A DNA stretch of 8,612 nucleotides from Pseudomonadota bacterium (GTDB lineage: Bacteria; Desulfobacterota; Desulfobulbia; Desulfobulbales; Desulfobulbaceae). The position numbers and the translations under genes are program-made. The notes beneath the pieces are model-generated. The model had not been told where the DNA came from. It worked only from the letters and a program-made list of their open reading frames with translations, and did not search any database. Shown here in pieces: positions 1-8,456 of this stretch. Each line of letters opens with the position of its first letter. Positions within the stretch are counted from its first letter, which is position 1. Location of the stretch: the NCBI GenBank assembly GCA_009782165.1, contig WQUH01000281.1:1-8612 (forward strand), in the 5' to 3' direction.

Positions 1-18
1 CGCCGACCTTGCCATTTC

Positions 19-128
19 GTCATTCCGCGCGCAGCGAAGCGGAGACGCGGAATCCACACGCCGCCTGGATTCTGCGTCCTGCGACTTCGCGCAGGATGAC
101 TCCGCCTGACGGCTCCGCGCAGAATGAC
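19..128. repeat. 110-bp palindromic multi-hairpin intergenic repeat
   Basis: The element is bounded by near-perfect 12-bp inverted repeats: GTCATTCCGCGC at 19-30 and GCGCAGAATGAC at 117-128, with one mismatch. Nested inside is a second 12-bp inverted pair at 45-56 and 66-77 (one mismatch, 9-base loop), and a third 6-bp pair CCTGCG/CGCAGG at 78-83 and 90-95. The phrase CGCGCAG(G/A)ATGACT also occurs twice in direct orientation, at 88-101 and 117-129. It lies just past the end of the efflux operon. The first 18 bases recur with two mismatches at 7781-7798, so this looks like a dispersed, non-coding repeat family rather than a unique site. The GTCATTCC...GGAATCC style is common among intergenic repeats of bacterial genomes. 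I see no transposase and cannot tell whether it is still mobile or acts as a terminator or mRNA-stabilising structure. Confidence 0.7.
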
Positions 129-160
129 TTTTCTTGTATGACGTTTCCTCGCGTATTGAA

Positions 161-190
161 TGCCGATCCAACTATGCGATGGCATCGGCA
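161..190 (-). other. Inverted repeat just downstream of mdtC
   Basis: TGCCGAT at 161-167 and ATCGGCA at 184-190 are perfect 7-bp arms around a 16-base spacer, starting 7 bases after the mdtC stop codon. In an mdtABC transcript it could fold into a stem-loop. There is no U-tract on the 3' side, so it is not a classical intrinsic terminator. It could be a 3' stabilising stem or a chance dyad. Confidence 0.3.
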
Positions 191-196
191 ACGGCA

Positions 197-3100
197 TTAT
201 CTGCCGCGTCGTCTGACGAACCACTGCCGGCAGCGGTCCAGGTAGAGATACACCACCGGGGTGGTGAACAGGGTGAGCATCTGGCTGACGATCAGGCCGC
301 CGATGATGGAAACGCCCAGCGGCCGCCGCAGCTCCGAACCCGAGCCGACGGCCAGGGCCAGCGGCAGCGCGCCCAGCAGCGCGGCCATGGTGGTCATCAT
401 GATCGGCCGGAAGCGTTGCAGGCAGGCTTGCAGGATGGCCTCCTCCGGTTCTTTCCCGTCCCGCCGCTCGGCCTCCAGGGCAAAGTCCACCATCATGATC
501 CCGTTCTTTTTCACCAGGCCGATGAGCAGAATGATGCCGATGATCGCGATGATCGACAGATCCATCTTGAGCAGGAGCAGCGCCAGCAGCGCCCCCACGC
601 CCGCCGAGGGCAGGGTGGAGATGATGGTGATCGGATGGATGGTGCTCTCGTACAGCATGCCGAGCACGATGTACACCGCCGCCAGCGCGGCCAGGATGAG
701 CAGCGGCTGGCTCTTGAGCGCGTCCTGGAAGGCTTGGGCCGTGCCCATGAAGGTGCCCTGGATGCTCTGGGGGAGGTGGATGTCGTTGGCGGCGCGCTGG
801 ATGATCTCCACCGCCTGGCCAAGCGCCACGCCGGGGGCCAGGTTGAAGGAGATGGTCACCGAGGGGAACTGGCCCTGATGGTTGACCGCCAGCGAGGCCG
901 GGGCGCTCTCGTAGCGGGCGATGGTCGAAAGCGGCGTCATGCCGCCGGATGCGGTGGGGAGAAAGATGTCCTTCAGCGATTCCGGGCTCTGCCAGTACTG
1001 CGGGGCCACCTCCATCACCACGTGGTACTGGTTGAGCAGGGTGTAGGTGATGGAGACCTGGCTTTGGCCGAAGGCGGCGGCCAGGGTGCTGTCGATGAGT
1101 TTGGGCGTGATCCCCAGGCGCGCCGCGGTGGGCCGGTCGATGACCAGGGTGGTTTGCAGGCCGCTGTTCTGCTGGTCGCTGTTGACGTCGGCGAGCTGGG
1201 GCAGCGAGCGCAGCTTGGCCAGAAGGCGCGGGGCCCAGAGGTTGACCTCCTGAAAGGTCTCGCCCTTGAGGGTGTACTGGTAGAGGGCATTGCCCATTCT
1301 GCCGCCGACGCGCAACTCCTGCGCCACCTGAAGAAAGGTCGGCGCGCCGGGCACCTGGGCCAGCTTGCCCCGCAGTCGGCCGATGACCTGGTCGGCGGTG
1401 GCGGTGCGCCGGTCAAAGGGTTTGAGGGCGATGAACATGCGGGCCACGTTGGTGGTCGAGCCTCCGCCGCCGCCGGTGAAGCCGACCACGTGTTCCACGT
1501 CCGGATCGTTTTTGACGATCTCCACCACCTGCCTCAGTTTCTGCGACATGGCCTGGAAGGAGATGTTCTGGGCGGCCTGGATCGCACCCATCAGGCGGCC
1601 GGTATCCTGCTGGGGAAAAAATCCCTTGGGCACCGTGACCCAGAGCAGGACATTGATGGCAAGCGTGGCGATGGTCAGGCCCAGCATCAGCCGCCGGTGG
1701 GCGAGTGCCCAGCGGACCCCCCGTTCGTAGCCGGCATGCAGCAGGTCGAAAAAGCGGCCGATGGCCCGGTAGAGGCGGCCGTGCTTTTCCTCGCGGGGAG
1801 GCCGCAGCAGCGCGGCGCACAGCATGGGCGTCGAGGTGAGCGACAGAACCAGGGAGGTGAGAATCGCCGCGGAAAGCGTGACCGCGAATTCCCGGAACAG
1901 CCTGCCCACCATGCCGCCCATGAGCAGAAGCGGCAGGAACACCGCCACCAGGGAGAGGCTCATGGAGATCACCGTGAAGCTGATCTCTTTCGCGCCCTTC
2001 ATCGCGGCCTCAAAGGGCGTCTCGCCCCGTTCCATGTGGCGGGTGATGTTCTCCAGCACGACGATGGCGTCGTCCACCACAAAACCCGTGCCGATGGTCA
2101 GGGCCATGAGCGAGAGGTTGTTTAAGCTGTAGCCCAACAGGTACATGACGGCAAAGGTGCCGACCAGCGAGGCCACGACGGCCACGCCGGGAATGATCGT
2201 GGCCCTGGCCGAGCGCAGGAAAAAAAACACCACCAGCACCACCAGGATGCAGGAGATGACCAGCGACATCTCCACATCGCGCAGCGACGCCCGGATGGGC
2301 GGGGTGCGGTCCACCACCACCGAGAACTGCGTGCCCTGGGGCAACTGCGCCTCCAACTGCGGCACGAGCTTGATCACATTGTCCACGGTCTTGATGATGT
2401 TGGCCCCGGGCTGACGGAAGACGATCACCATGATGGCCGGTTTCGCATCCACCAGGCCCAGGGTGCGCACGTCCTCCACCGAGTCCCTGACCTCGCCCAC
2501 ATCCGGGAGCCTCACCGCCGCCCCGTTGCGGTAGGCCACAACCACCGATTGGTATTCGGCCGCCTTGCGCAACTGGTCGTTGGTGTCGATCTCCAGGGAC
2601 CGGCCCCCGTCGGTCAGTTGCCCCTTGGGCCGGTTGGCGTTGGTGGCCTGGAGCGCGCCGCGCACATCCTCCAGGCTGATGCCGTAGTGGCTGAGCGCCG
2701 TGGGGTTGAGCTCCACCCGGACGGCGGGCAGCGCGCCGCCGCCGACAAACACCTGGCCCACGCCGTCCACCTGGGAGAGCTTCTGTTGCAGGATGGTGGA
2801 GGCCGCATCGTACATCTTCTCGCGGGGCACGGTGTCGGAGGTCAGCGCCAGGATGAGCACCGGGGCATCGGCCGGGTTGGACTTGCGGTAGCCGGGGTTG
2901 TTCGGCATGGGGGGCAACTGGCTTCTGGCCGCGTTGATCGCGGCCTGCACGTCGCGGGCCGCGCCGTTGATGTCGCGGTTCAGATCGAACTGGAGGGTGA
3001 TGCTCGTGCCCCCGCGGGTGTTGGTGGAGGTCATCTCCGTCACCCCGGCGATCCGGCCGAGTTGCCGCTCCAGGGGGGCGGCAACCGAGGTGGCCATGGT

Positions 3101-3271
3101 CTCGGGATCGGCGCCGGGCAGGCCCGCATTGACGCCGATGGTGGGGAAATCGACCTGGGGCAGCGGCGAGACCGGCAGAAGTTCAAAGGCGACGATCCCG
3201 GTCAGGACCAGGCCGATGGTCAGCAAAGTGGTGGCCACCGGCCGTTTGATGAAGATGCCGGGGAAATTCAT
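197..3271 (-). CDS. mdtC: RND multidrug efflux permease, MdtC subunit
   Basis: This is a 1024-residue inner-membrane drug:proton antiporter of the RND (HAE1/AcrB) family; E. coli MdtC is about 1025 residues. Known MdtBC pumps form a mixed trimer and pass substrates through a MdtA-type adaptor to an outer-membrane channel. The N-terminus ([11 protein letters not shown], residues 7-17) and the [15 protein letters not shown] stretch (101-115) match MdtC rather than MdtB. The TM4 proton-relay aspartates are D400 and D401 in [13 protein letters not shown], and the TM10 lysine is K922 in [14 protein letters not shown]. The two large periplasmic loops and twelve TM segments are all present, with no frameshift. 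The ATG overlaps the mdtB stop (ATGA, 3268-3271) and has no good Shine-Dalgarno site, so translation probably depends on coupling to mdtB. It is the last gene of the operon. The paralogue mdtB is clearly distinct, as expected for a heteromeric pump. Substrates are inferred only from the family. Confidence 0.96.
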   Translation of the reverse strand: MNFPGIFIKRPVATTLLTIGLVLTGIVAFELLPVSPLPQVDFPTIGVNAGLPGADPETMATSVAAPLERQLGRIAGVTEMTSTNTRGGTSITLQFDLNRDINGAARDVQAAINAARSQLPPMPNNPGYRKSNPADAPVLILALTSDTVPREKMYDAASTILQQKLSQVDGVGQVFVGGGALPAVRVELNPTALSHYGISLEDVRGALQATNANRPKGQLTDGGRSLEIDTNDQLRKAAEYQSVVVAYRNGAAVRLPDVGEVRDSVEDVRTLGLVDAKPAIMVIVFRQPGANIIKTVDNVIKLVPQLEAQLPQGTQFSVVVDRTPPIRASLRDVEMSLVISCILVVLVVFFFLRSARATIIPGVAVVASLVGTFAVMYLLGYSLNNLSLMALTIGTGFVVDDAIVVLENITRHMERGETPFEAAMKGAKEISFTVISMSLSLVAVFLPLLLMGGMVGRLFREFAVTLSAAILTSLVLSLTSTPMLCAALLRPPREEKHGRLYRAIGRFFDLLHAGYERGVRWALAHRRLMLGLTIATLAINVLLWVTVPKGFFPQQDTGRLMGAIQAAQNISFQAMSQKLRQVVEIVKNDPDVEHVVGFTGGGGGSTTNVARMFIALKPFDRRTATADQVIGRLRGKLAQVPGAPTFLQVAQELRVGGRMGNALYQYTLKGETFQEVNLWAPRLLAKLRSLPQLADVNSDQQNSGLQTTLVIDRPTAARLGITPKLIDSTLAAAFGQSQVSITYTLLNQYHVVMEVAPQYWQSPESLKDIFLPTASGGMTPLSTIARYESAPASLAVNHQGQFPSVTISFNLAPGVALGQAVEIIQRAANDIHLPQSIQGTFMGTAQAFQDALKSQPLLILAALAAVYIVLGMLYESTIHPITIISTLPSAGVGALLALLLLKMDLSIIAIIGIILLIGLVKKNGIMMVDFALEAERRDGKEPEEAILQACLQRFRPIMMTTMAALLGALPLALAVGSGSELRRPLGVSIIGGLIVSQMLTLFTTPVVYLYLDRCRQWFVRRRGR

Positions 3272-6200
3272 GGGGCCGGCTTGTCCGCCCGAACCGCCTG
3301 CGCGTGCCGGCCGGTCTGGAAACGGTGGGCCAGTCGGTCAAAGGCCAGATAGATGACCGGCGTGGTGTAGAGGGTGAGCACCTGGCTGACGATCAGACCG
3401 CCGATGATGGAGACGCCCAGCGGCCGCCGCAGCTCCGAACCCACGCCCATGCCGAGCGCCAGGGGGAGCGCCCCCAGCAGTGCGGCCATGGTGGTCATCA
3501 TGATGGGCCGGAAGCGCAGCAGACAGGCCTGGTAGATGGCCTCCTCCGGCGCCTTGCCCTCGATGCGCTCGGCCTCGAGGGCGAAGTCCACCATCATGAT
3601 CCCGTTTTTCTTGACAATGCCGATCAGGAGGATGATGCCGATGATGGCCAGCACGTCCAGTTCCATGCCGAAGAGGATGAGCGACAGCAGCGCGCCGACG
3701 CCCGCCGAGGGCAGGGTGGAGAGAATGGTCACCGGGTGGATGTAGCTCTCGTAGAGCACGCCGAGCACGATGTACACGGTGATGAGCGCCGCCAGGATCA
3801 GCAGGGCCTCGTTGGCGAGCGAGGCCATGAAGGCCCTGGCCGTGCCCTGGAAGTCACCCTGGATGCTGGCGGGCAGCCCGATGGCCTTGGCGGTCTCGTC
3901 GATGGCGTCCACCGCCGCCCCCAGGGAATGGCCGGGGGCCACGTCAAAGGAGACGGTGGTCACCGGGAACTGCCCCTGGCGGTTGATGACCAGCGGCCCG
4001 GTGGTCTCGTCGATCCGGGCGATGGTGGACAGCGGCGTGGCCGCGCCGCCAGCGGTGCGCAGATAGAGCGAGTCGAGGGCGGCGGCGCTTTCCCGGAACG
4101 AGGGCAGCGCGGCCAGCACCACCCGGTACTGGTTCAGTTCGGTGAAGATGGTCGAGACCTGGCGCTGGCCAAAGGCGTCGTAGAGGGCATCGTCCACCTG
4201 CTGCGGGGTGATCCCCAGGCGCGAGGCCGTGGCCCGGTCGATGGTGATCATCACCCTGGGGGCGCGGTCCAGCAGATCGCTGGACACATGCGCCACCTCG
4301 GGTCGCTGCCGCAGGGCGTCGACAAAGGCGGGCGCCCAGATCCCCAGTTCTTCGGGGTTGGGATCCTGGAGGGTGTACTGGTACTGGGTGCGGCTGAGGT
4401 GGGTGTCCACGGTGAGATCCTGGGCCGGCTGCATGTGCAGGCCGATGCCGTGTACCGCGCTCAAACTCCGCGACAGCCGGGCCATCACGGCGGTGGCCTT
4501 CTCCTTGCGCTCTTTGAGCGGCTTGAGATTGATCTGGATGCGGCCGCCGGAGAGCGCGACATTGGTGCCGTCCACCCCGATGAAGGAGGAGAGGCTTGCC
4601 ACCGCCGGATCCTTGAGGATCACCTCGGTCAGGGCCTGCTGCAAGTCCACCATGGCCGGGAACGAGACCGACTGCGGCGCTTCGGAGAGCCCCACGATCA
4701 CGCCGGTGTCCTGCACCGGAAAAAAGCCCTTGGGCGTCCAGATGTAGAGCGCCGCCGTCAGCGCCAGGGTGCTGACGGCCACCAGCAGGGTCAGCCCCTG
4801 ATGGCGCAGCACCCAGCGCAGGCTGGTGGCGTAGCGCGCGATCACCCAGTCGAAGCCGCGCTGGCTGGCCCGGTGGAAGCGGCCTTCCTGTTCAGGGGGA
4901 ATGTGCCTGAGGATCCGGGCGCACATCATGGGGGTCAGGGTCAACGACACCCCGGCCGAGATGAGAATGGCCACCCCCAAAGTGATGGCGAACTCCCGGA
5001 AGAGCCGGCCCACCACATCGCTCATGAACAGCAGCGGGATCAGCACCGCAATCAGGGACACGGTGAGCGACAGGATGGTGAAGCCGATCTGTTTGGCCCC
5101 CTTCAGCGCGGCCTGCATCGGCGGCTCGCCCATCTCCACGTAGCGGGCCACGTTTTCGATCATGACAATGGCGTCGTCCACCACAAAGCCGGTGGAGATG
5201 GTGAGCGCCATCAGGGAGAGGTTGTTGAGGCTGAACCCCAGAAAGTACATGACCCCGAAGGTGCCGACCAGGGAGAGCGGCACGGCCACGCTCGGAATGG
5301 TGGTGGCCGGGAGGTTGCGCAAAAAGAGGTAGATGACCATCACCACCAGGACCACGGCCAGCATCAGCTCGAACTGCACGTCCTCCACCGAGGCGCGGAT
5401 GGTGGTGGTGCGGTCGGTGAGCACGACGACGTCCACGGCCGGCGGCAGGGCGCTCTTGAGCTGCGGCAGCAGTTTCTGGATGCGGTCGACCACCTCGATG
5501 ACGTTGGCGCCCGGCTGGCGCTGGATGTTCATGATCACCGCCGGGGTGGTGTTCGACCAGGCCGCCTGACGCTCGTCCTCGGCCGCGTCGATCACCTCGG
5601 CCACATCCTTTAAGGTCACGGCGGCGCCGTTGCGGTAGGCGACGACCAGGGATCGATACTCCTGGCTGGTGAACAACTGGTCGTTGGCGCCGATGATGGA
5701 GGATTGATGCGGGCCGTCGAAGCCGCCCTTGGCCTGGTTGACGTTGGCCGCGCCGATGGCGGCGCGCAGGTCCGCCAGGGTCAGGCCGTAGGCGGCCAGC
5801 GCCGCCGGATTGGCATGCACCCGGACCGCCGGCCGCTGGCCGCCGGACAGGCTGACCAGGCCCACGCCCGGCAACTGCGATATTTTCTGGGCAAAGCGGG
5901 TATCGGCCAGATCCTCCACCTTGGGCAGCGGCAGGGACGAGGAGGTCAGCGCCAGGGTCAGGATGGGCGCGTCGGCGGGGTTCACCTTGCTGTAGACCGG
6001 CGGGGTGGGCAGGTCTTTGGGCAGGTAGGTGAAGGAGGTGTTGATCGCCGCCTGCACCTCCTGCTCGGCCACATCGAGGCTGAGTTCCAGGGTGAACTGC
6101 AGGGTGATGATCGAGGAGCCGCTGGAACTCTGCGAGCTCATCTGCACCAGCCCCGGCATCTGGCCGAACTGGCGCTCCAGGGGCGCGGTGACCGAGGAGG

Positions 6201-6378
6201 CCATCACCTCGGGGCTGGCCCCCGGATAAAAGGTGCGCACCTGAATGGTGGGGTAGTCCACCTGGGGGAGCGCGGCCACCGGCAACTGCCTGTAGGCCGC
6301 CAGGCCCGCCAGCAGAATGGCGACCATCAGCAGCGTGGTGGCGACCGGCCGCTGGATGAAGGGGCTGGAAATGCTCAT
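3268..6378 (-). CDS. mdtB: RND multidrug efflux permease, MdtB subunit
   Basis: This is a 1036-residue RND proton-driven permease, close to the 1040 residues of E. coli MdtB. It is the partner of the MdtC-like product encoded next; in E. coli two MdtB and one MdtC form the active trimer, with non-equivalent roles. MdtB signatures are clear: [19 protein letters not shown] at 7-25, [14 protein letters not shown] at 64-77, and [13 protein letters not shown] at 101-113. TM1 is about residues 12-30, the first periplasmic loop about 31-335, TM2-6 follow, TM7 is about 527-547, then the second periplasmic loop and TM8-12. The TM4 aspartates D401 and D402 ([13 protein letters not shown]) and the TM10 lysine K924 ([14 protein letters not shown]) are intact, so it should be proton-coupled. 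The start ATG overlaps the mdtA stop (ATGA) and has a modest AGGG six bases upstream. No sign of truncation or decay. Confidence 0.96.
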   Translation of the reverse strand: MSISSPFIQRPVATTLLMVAILLAGLAAYRQLPVAALPQVDYPTIQVRTFYPGASPEVMASSVTAPLERQFGQMPGLVQMSSQSSSGSSIITLQFTLELSLDVAEQEVQAAINTSFTYLPKDLPTPPVYSKVNPADAPILTLALTSSSLPLPKVEDLADTRFAQKISQLPGVGLVSLSGGQRPAVRVHANPAALAAYGLTLADLRAAIGAANVNQAKGGFDGPHQSSIIGANDQLFTSQEYRSLVVAYRNGAAVTLKDVAEVIDAAEDERQAAWSNTTPAVIMNIQRQPGANVIEVVDRIQKLLPQLKSALPPAVDVVVLTDRTTTIRASVEDVQFELMLAVVLVVMVIYLFLRNLPATTIPSVAVPLSLVGTFGVMYFLGFSLNNLSLMALTISTGFVVDDAIVMIENVARYVEMGEPPMQAALKGAKQIGFTILSLTVSLIAVLIPLLFMSDVVGRLFREFAITLGVAILISAGVSLTLTPMMCARILRHIPPEQEGRFHRASQRGFDWVIARYATSLRWVLRHQGLTLLVAVSTLALTAALYIWTPKGFFPVQDTGVIVGLSEAPQSVSFPAMVDLQQALTEVILKDPAVASLSSFIGVDGTNVALSGGRIQINLKPLKERKEKATAVMARLSRSLSAVHGIGLHMQPAQDLTVDTHLSRTQYQYTLQDPNPEELGIWAPAFVDALRQRPEVAHVSSDLLDRAPRVMITIDRATASRLGITPQQVDDALYDAFGQRQVSTIFTELNQYRVVLAALPSFRESAAALDSLYLRTAGGAATPLSTIARIDETTGPLVINRQGQFPVTTVSFDVAPGHSLGAAVDAIDETAKAIGLPASIQGDFQGTARAFMASLANEALLILAALITVYIVLGVLYESYIHPVTILSTLPSAGVGALLSLILFGMELDVLAIIGIILLIGIVKKNGIMMVDFALEAERIEGKAPEEAIYQACLLRFRPIMMTTMAALLGALPLALGMGVGSELRRPLGVSIIGGLIVSQVLTLYTTPVIYLAFDRLAHRFQTGRHAQAVRADKPAP

Positions 6379-7676
6379 GCGCCGCCCTGGCGGGCCTTGG
6401 TTCCGCTCTTGTGGCCCGCGCCGCCGTCCTTGCCCGGCTGTTCAGGCGCGCCGGGCCTGGTCTCGCCGCCCGCGCCGCCGCCATCCCGGCCCTTGCCGTT
6501 TTCGCCCTTGACGCTCACCGGCGCGCCGTCGCGCAGCTTGTCGCCGCCTTCGATCACCACGCTCTCGCCGGCGGCAAGGCCGGAGCGGATCACCGTCACC
6601 CCGCCGACGCTGGCCCCCGGCTCCACCTGTCTGGCCTCGACCGTGTCGTCTTCTTTCACCACATAGACCAGGGCCGAGGTTCCCTGCCCGCGCTGCACGG
6701 CGGCGGCGGGCACGGTCAGGGCGTCTTTGATGGTTTCCGCCATGATCCTGGCATTGACGAACTGGTTGGGAAACAGCTCCAAGCCCCTGTTGTCGAACTG
6801 CGCCTTGAGCCTGATGGTGCCGGTGCTCTGGTCGATCTGGTTGTCGATGCTCGTAAGGGTGCCCTGAGCCAGCCGGACCCGCTGTTCGCGGTCATACGCC
6901 TCGACCGCGGGTTGCTCGCCCGCCGCCATCTTGCGCATGACGCCGGGCAGGCTGTCCTCGGGGATGGTGAAGATCACGGCAATGGGCTGCACCTGGGTGA
7001 TGACCGCCAGCACCTGGTTGGACGCCTGGACCATGTTGCCCGGATCGACCGGGCGCAGGCCCACGCGGCCGGTGAGCGGGGCGGCGATGCGGCAGTAGCC
7101 GACCTGGAGCCTGGCATTGTCCACCTGCCCCTGGTCGGACTTGACCGCGCCTTCGAGCTGGCGGACCAGGGCCGCCTGGGTGTCCAGTTGCTGCTGCGGG
7201 ATGGCGTTGATCCGGATCAGTTCCTGATAGCGTTTGAGGTCCAGGCGGGCATTGACCAACTGGGCCTCGTCGCGGGCCAACTGCCCCTGAAACTGTTCCA
7301 GTTGCGCCTTGAAGGGCCGCTCGTCGATGACGGCCAGCAGGTCGCCCTCATGCACCACCTGGCCTTCCTTGTAGTGGACGGCCATCAACTGCCCGTCCAC
7401 CCGGCTCTTCACCGCAACCGCATGCAGGGGCACGACCGTGCCGAGCCCCGAAAGCGAAAGGGCGACATCCCGGACCTCGACCTGGGCCGAGGTGACGCTG
7501 GTCTTCAGAACCTTGGGCTTTTTGTCTTCGGCCGCGCCCCTGCCTCCTCCTCCCCGGAGGAACCACCAGACTCCCGCCGCCAGCAGCACCAGCGCGACCA
7601 GGAGGATCAGTTTGGCAGAGCCGCCGGTGGGGCGCGGCGCGTTTTCGTTCGGATTGACCAGCGTAGGGTGCGACAT
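6375..7676 (-). CDS. mdtA: RND efflux periplasmic adaptor subunit MdtA
   Basis: This membrane-fusion protein (HlyD/AcrA family) would link the MdtBC permease to an outer-membrane channel. It has 433 residues from the chosen start; E. coli MdtA has 415. Residues 21-40 form a hydrophobic N-terminal anchor or uncleaved signal ([20 protein letters not shown]). The lipoyl half-motifs lie around 85-120 ([24 protein letters not shown]) and 195-212 ([11 protein letters not shown]), flanking an alpha-hairpin at about 121-190. The beta-barrel and membrane-proximal domains run from about 213 to 390. The last ~43 residues are a Gly-, Lys- and Pro-rich, probably disordered tail. An in-frame ATG eleven codons upstream (7709) lacks a Shine-Dalgarno site, while the ATG at 7676 has CAGGAA five bases away, so I prefer 7676. 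It is the first gene of the mdtABC unit, with a promoter candidate about 50 bases upstream. Confidence 0.95.
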   Translation of the reverse strand: MSHPTLVNPNENAPRPTGGSAKLILLVALVLLAAGVWWFLRGGGGRGAAEDKKPKVLKTSVTSAQVEVRDVALSLSGLGTVVPLHAVAVKSRVDGQLMAVHYKEGQVVHEGDLLAVIDERPFKAQLEQFQGQLARDEAQLVNARLDLKRYQELIRINAIPQQQLDTQAALVRQLEGAVKSDQGQVDNARLQVGYCRIAAPLTGRVGLRPVDPGNMVQASNQVLAVITQVQPIAVIFTIPEDSLPGVMRKMAAGEQPAVEAYDREQRVRLAQGTLTSIDNQIDQSTGTIRLKAQFDNRGLELFPNQFVNARIMAETIKDALTVPAAAVQRGQGTSALVYVVKEDDTVEARQVEPGASVGGVTVIRSGLAAGESVVIEGGDKLRDGAPVSVKGENGKGRDGGGAGGETRPGAPEQPGKDGGAGHKSGTKARQGGA

Positions 7677-7681
7677 CGGTA

Positions 7682-7687
7682 TTCCTG
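7682..7687 (-). promoter_or_regulatory. Ribosome binding site that decides the mdtA start
   Basis: On the minus strand CAGGAA precedes ATG 7676 with a 5-base spacer. The alternative upstream ATG at 7709 is preceded by a T-run and has no purine-rich site. This favours the shorter, 433-residue MdtA. Confidence 0.7.
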
Positions 7688-7719
7688 TGTGGGCTTTGGT
7701 TATCCGCATGCAAAAAAGT

Positions 7720-7732
7720 GTACAGTTTGTAC
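7720..7732. promoter_or_regulatory. Operator-like dyad in the mdtABC promoter
   Basis: A perfect inverted repeat GTACA-N3-TGTAC (13 bp) sits in the gap before mdtA. One more matching pair (7718/7734) lies beyond a mismatch. It overlaps the predicted -10 element, where a repressor would block transcription. Efflux operons of this type are often controlled by TetR-, MarR- or two-component regulators. None is encoded in the window, so the factor is unknown. It is also followed by six T residues on the transcript strand, but the stem is too short and AT-rich for a convincing terminator. Confidence 0.4.
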
Positions 7733-7754
7733 TCCCTTTTCGCCGGCCTCACAA
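7726..7754 (-). promoter_or_regulatory. Candidate sigma70 promoter for mdtABC
   Basis: On the minus strand a -35-like TTGTGA (7754-7749) and a -10-like TACAAA (7731-7726) are spaced by exactly 17 bases, each matching 4 of 6 consensus positions. The implied start point is near 7719, giving a leader of roughly 43 bases before ATG 7676. An alternative -10, TACACT, lies slightly downstream but has a poorer -35. The assignment is by eye only. Confidence 0.4.
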
Positions 7755-7780
7755 GGGACTTTGCGGCCCGGAGTTCTCCC

Positions 7781-7798
7781 GTCATCCCGTGCGCAGCG
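7781..7798. repeat. Partial copy of the intergenic repeat
   Basis: This 18-base segment, beginning GTCATCCCG, matches the left end of the 19-128 element at 16 of 18 positions, in the same orientation on the plus strand. The match ends within three bases of the 3' end of the PLA2-like gene. It looks like a truncated or eroded copy, placing repeat-family sequence at both borders of the mdtABC operon. Confidence 0.45.
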
Positions 7799-7802
7799 CG
7801 GC

Positions 7803-8456
7803 TTACGGGCGTACCCGGCCGAATCCCCAGGCAAAGGAGGCCCTGGTCCAGCCGCCGCCGCCGACCCGCACGCCGGCGAACATGGTTTCGGCCATCTTGG
7901 TCGAGCCCATGATGCGGGCCACCTCGATCATCAGCTCGCTGTCGGCGACCAGACGTTCCACCGACTCCCCCGGATAGCCCGCCCAGTATTTGAGGTCGTG
8001 CCGGAAGCAGGCCGGGTAGAGATCGTAGCCTTGCCACTTGTTGAACCACAGGGAACAGCCGTCGGATTTGAACGGCCGGGCGGGCGGATCCTTGGCGATC
8101 TTCGCCCACAAAGCGTCAAGGCCGAAGCGGGCGCAGATCTTCTCGATCTGTTCGAGCGGCACAATGACGTTGCGGGCGGGCAGGGCCGTTGCTCCGGCGG
8201 CATCGTTGCCGGCCTCGTTCGCCCAGGCTTGGTTTGGTTCGGTCAGGCCGGCGGGAAGCACCGGGGACAGGATGGCAAGGGCCGCGGCAAAGCCAAGAAT
8301 CAGGAGCCTGAACGGTATCGGCGCGGCCATCGGTTGTCGCGATCCGCCCGGAGGATTTTCGGCCCTTTGCGGCCACAGCGCGCTGCGGCCCAGGCGGCCG
8401 CGAAGATCCTTGAGGTGGTCGAACGGCGCAACGAGCTTGCGGGCGGACAGGTTCAT
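7803..8456 (-). CDS. Predicted exported protein with phospholipase A2-like domain
   Basis: The protein has 217 residues. The C-terminal part (about 131-214) resembles a bacterial phospholipase A2-like family of unproven function: a DGCS motif at 132-135, then YPACFRHDLKYWAG at 147-160 holding the His-Asp pair H153/D154 (compare the CCxxHDxCY site of PLA2), an acidic residue D172 in ADSEL that could support the histidine, and a GVRVGG...WGFGR ending. Lipid hydrolysis is inferred, not shown. Residues 43-79 look like a Sec signal peptide (hydrophobic core about 49-67, AWA cleavage site at 77-79), but they follow 42 extra N-terminal residues. The start at 8456 is chosen for its strong AAGGAG site; an internal ATG at 8330 (M43) would begin exactly at the signal peptide but lacks a good site. 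Residues 2-38 are a diverged copy of 91-127. The ATG overlaps the dinB stop, implying coupling. With the 8456 start, the signal could act as an internal or anchor sequence. Confidence 0.8.
   Translation of the reverse strand: MNLSARKLVAPFDHLKDLRGRLGRSALWPQRAENPPGGSRQPMAAPIPFRLLILGFAAALAILSPVLPAGLTEPNQAWANEAGNDAAGATALPARNVIVPLEQIEKICARFGLDALWAKIAKDPPARPFKSDGCSLWFNKWQGYDLYPACFRHDLKYWAGYPGESVERLVADSELMIEVARIMGSTKMAETMFAGVRVGGGGWTRASFAWGFGRVRP
8076..8186 (-). repeat. Internal repeat, downstream copy (residues 91-127)
   Basis: This 111-base segment encodes the stretch just before the DGCS/His-Asp domain (ALPARNVIVPLEQIEK and onward to ALW, then DPPAR). It aligns without gaps to 8343-8453, with 72 of 111 bases identical by hand count. 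It appears to be the ancestral, in-context copy because it leads directly into the conserved catalytic region. Confidence 0.75.
8343..8453 (-). repeat. Internal repeat, N-terminal copy (residues 2-38)
   Basis: This 111-base segment begins at the second codon of the PLA2-like gene and ends shortly before its signal peptide. It matches 8076-8186 ungapped, with 12 of 37 residues identical and most of the rest conservative: L-AR at the start, then P, R-x-G, ALW, A and PP in the same register. The conserved register argues for true duplication rather than composition bias. Having lost its catalytic continuation, it may be a remnant of a fused tandem gene copy. Confidence 0.72.

Noticed and set aside
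9..245. 78-codon plus-strand frame over the terminal repeat
   Set aside because: Most of it reads through the palindromic repeat and then antisense into mdtC. Such frames are often annotated as hypothetical proteins in repeats but show no coding evidence here.
134..2125. 663-codon plus-strand open frame
   Set aside because: It is antisense to mdtC, with a composition rich in Gly, His, Gln, Asp and Arg and no recognisable domain. Long antisense frames are expected opposite GC-rich genes; the minus-strand frame is an unmistakable RND permease.
3304..5613. 769-codon plus-strand open frame
   Set aside because: It is antisense to mdtB with the same low-information His/Gly/Asp/Gln composition. 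No start signal or homology is apparent.
4892..6484. 530-codon minus-strand frame overlapping mdtB
   Set aside because: It is a shifted reading of mdtB and the end of mdtA, full of Pro, Gly, Ala and Arg without domain motifs.
7712..7732. Dyad followed by a T-run as an intrinsic terminator of the dinB/PLA2-like unit
   Set aside because: The stem is only 5 bp and partly AT, with two bases before the T-run. It is too weak for a confident terminator, and an operator role fits the position better. Some attenuation is not excluded.
7786..7809. CCCGT/ACGGG hairpin at the end of the PLA2-like gene
   Set aside because: Five-bp arms with a 14-base loop and no U-tract; not a convincing terminator.
7348..8109. 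253-codon minus-strand frame bridging the PLA2-like gene and mdtA
   Set aside because: It is out of frame with both genes and lacks motifs. It also crosses the promoter region without any ribosome binding site.
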